A program made the position numbers and the translations under genes. DNA of 7,019 bases, from assembly GCA_913030785.1 (NCBI GenBank), contig CAJWER010000155.1, positions 1 to 7,019 on the forward strand. Direction: 5' to 3'. The notes beneath the pieces are model-generated. The model saw only the letters and a list, made by a program, of their open reading frames with translations. It had not been told where the DNA came from and searched no databases. This DNA is from an uncultured Chloroflexota bacterium. Its GTDB lineage: Bacteria; Chloroflexota; Dehalococcoidia; Lucifugimonadales; CAJWER01. Numbering within the stretch: position 1 is the first letter of the stretch; each line of letters opens with the position of its first letter. Below are positions 6,733-7,019 of this stretch, one piece after another.

Positions 6733-6766
6733 GTTTCTTGCTTCCGAGGTGTTAAAGCATTAGCTA

Positions 6767-7019
6767 TCAGCGAATCAAGGTGTGTAGATACTGACGACCA
6801 TGATCGTACGTGCATTCCTTGGCACCGTCAACCAGTTGGGTTGGAACGCTTTTTGTGGGCCACTTGCGGCAAAATACCGGACTCCGGGGAAGCATCTCTT
6901 GGCGGCCGCGCCACCACCGGGATATAGTGAGGCCATACGCCCGGACGTCGGCAATGTAGATATCCCCTGATGAGTCGACTGCAACGCTGTAGAGGTTGTT
7001 CAACTCAGCGCTTGTTGCG
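6767..7019 (-). CDS. NHL-repeat protein, C-terminal fragment (runs off right edge)
   Basis: The frame enters from the right edge and reads ELNNLYSVAVDSSGDIYIAD at about 6947-7006, a canonical NHL-repeat strand pair (x-L-N-N-P/L-x-x-V-A-V-D-x-x-G-x-I-Y-I-A-D). NHL repeats build six-bladed propellers. The roughly 55 residues after it, to TGA 6767-6769, are Arg- and Trp-rich and do not continue the repeat. An alternative frame over the same bases (ending NWLTVPRNARTIMVVSIYTP) is equally plausible, so a frameshift within 6830-6940 cannot be excluded. The stop is only 34 bases from the inferred start of the hydrolase-like gene, so the two are likely co-transcribed. Function cannot be assigned from this piece. 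Confidence 0.6.
   Translation of the reverse strand, partial: ATSAELNNLYSVAVDSSGDIYIADVRAYGLTISRWWRGRQEMLPRSPVFCRKWPTKSVPTQLVDGAKECTYDHGRQYLHTLIR

Noticed and set aside
1..7019. CRISPR array, tRNA/rRNA genes, transposon ends or a defence system
   Set aside because: No regularly spaced repeats, no cloverleaf-like segments with tRNA-consensus boxes, no transposase or integrase motifs and no recognisable defence domains were seen on either strand. The Tm-1 name refers to plant virus resistance and is not evidence of phage defence here.

Overview
This looks like a stretch of metagenome-derived bacterial sequence of moderately high G+C, built from at least two unrelated parts. No tRNA, rRNA, CRISPR array, transposase or integrase was seen. 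The larger part (about 950-7019) is a single minus-strand gene cluster. Its products resemble those of sugar- and glycan-degrading Poribacteria, Planctomycetes or Latescibacteria-type bacteria; that lineage is an inference from protein style, not from a marker gene. The smaller part (1 to about 940) has a Verrucomicrobia/Planctomycetes flavour.

Part A (1 to about 940). A minus-strand reading frame runs off the left edge. It joins the N-terminal half of a HAD-family phosphatase (DxDGT motif) in frame to the C-terminal half of a calcineurin-like metallophosphoesterase (GNHD motif). Diverging from it on the plus strand is the signal peptide and first ~50 mature residues of a sugar phosphate isomerase/epimerase (xylose-isomerase-like TIM barrel), which stops abruptly at 934. 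Both genes are cut or fused, so this part may be an assembly chimera or a real rearrangement.

Part B (about 950-7019), in transcription order on the minus strand: the C-terminal end of an NHL-repeat protein (7019-6767); a beta-propeller glycoside-hydrolase-like protein (6732-5309); a BNR/Asp-box sialidase-like gene broken by two single-base lesions (5222-4166); an intact paralogue of it (4140-3124); a tryptophan-rich protein of unknown function (about 3045-2497); a 303-base gap with a cluster of ACCGGT palindromes; and a complete Tm-1-like/UPF0261 protein (2193-955). Gaps between the first five are short (25 to about 90 bases), consistent with one transcript. Four successive genes encode beta-propeller or propeller-like proteins. 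The two with clear starts lack signal peptides, suggesting intracellular handling of sugar-acid or glycan-derived substrates. The substrate cannot be read from sequence alone.

A recurring theme in part B is missing single bases near 5' ends. Two lesions are in the broken sialidase, one probable lesion is at the start of the hydrolase-like gene, and the unknown gene lacks a proper start. Either the consensus has indel errors or the cluster is decaying.
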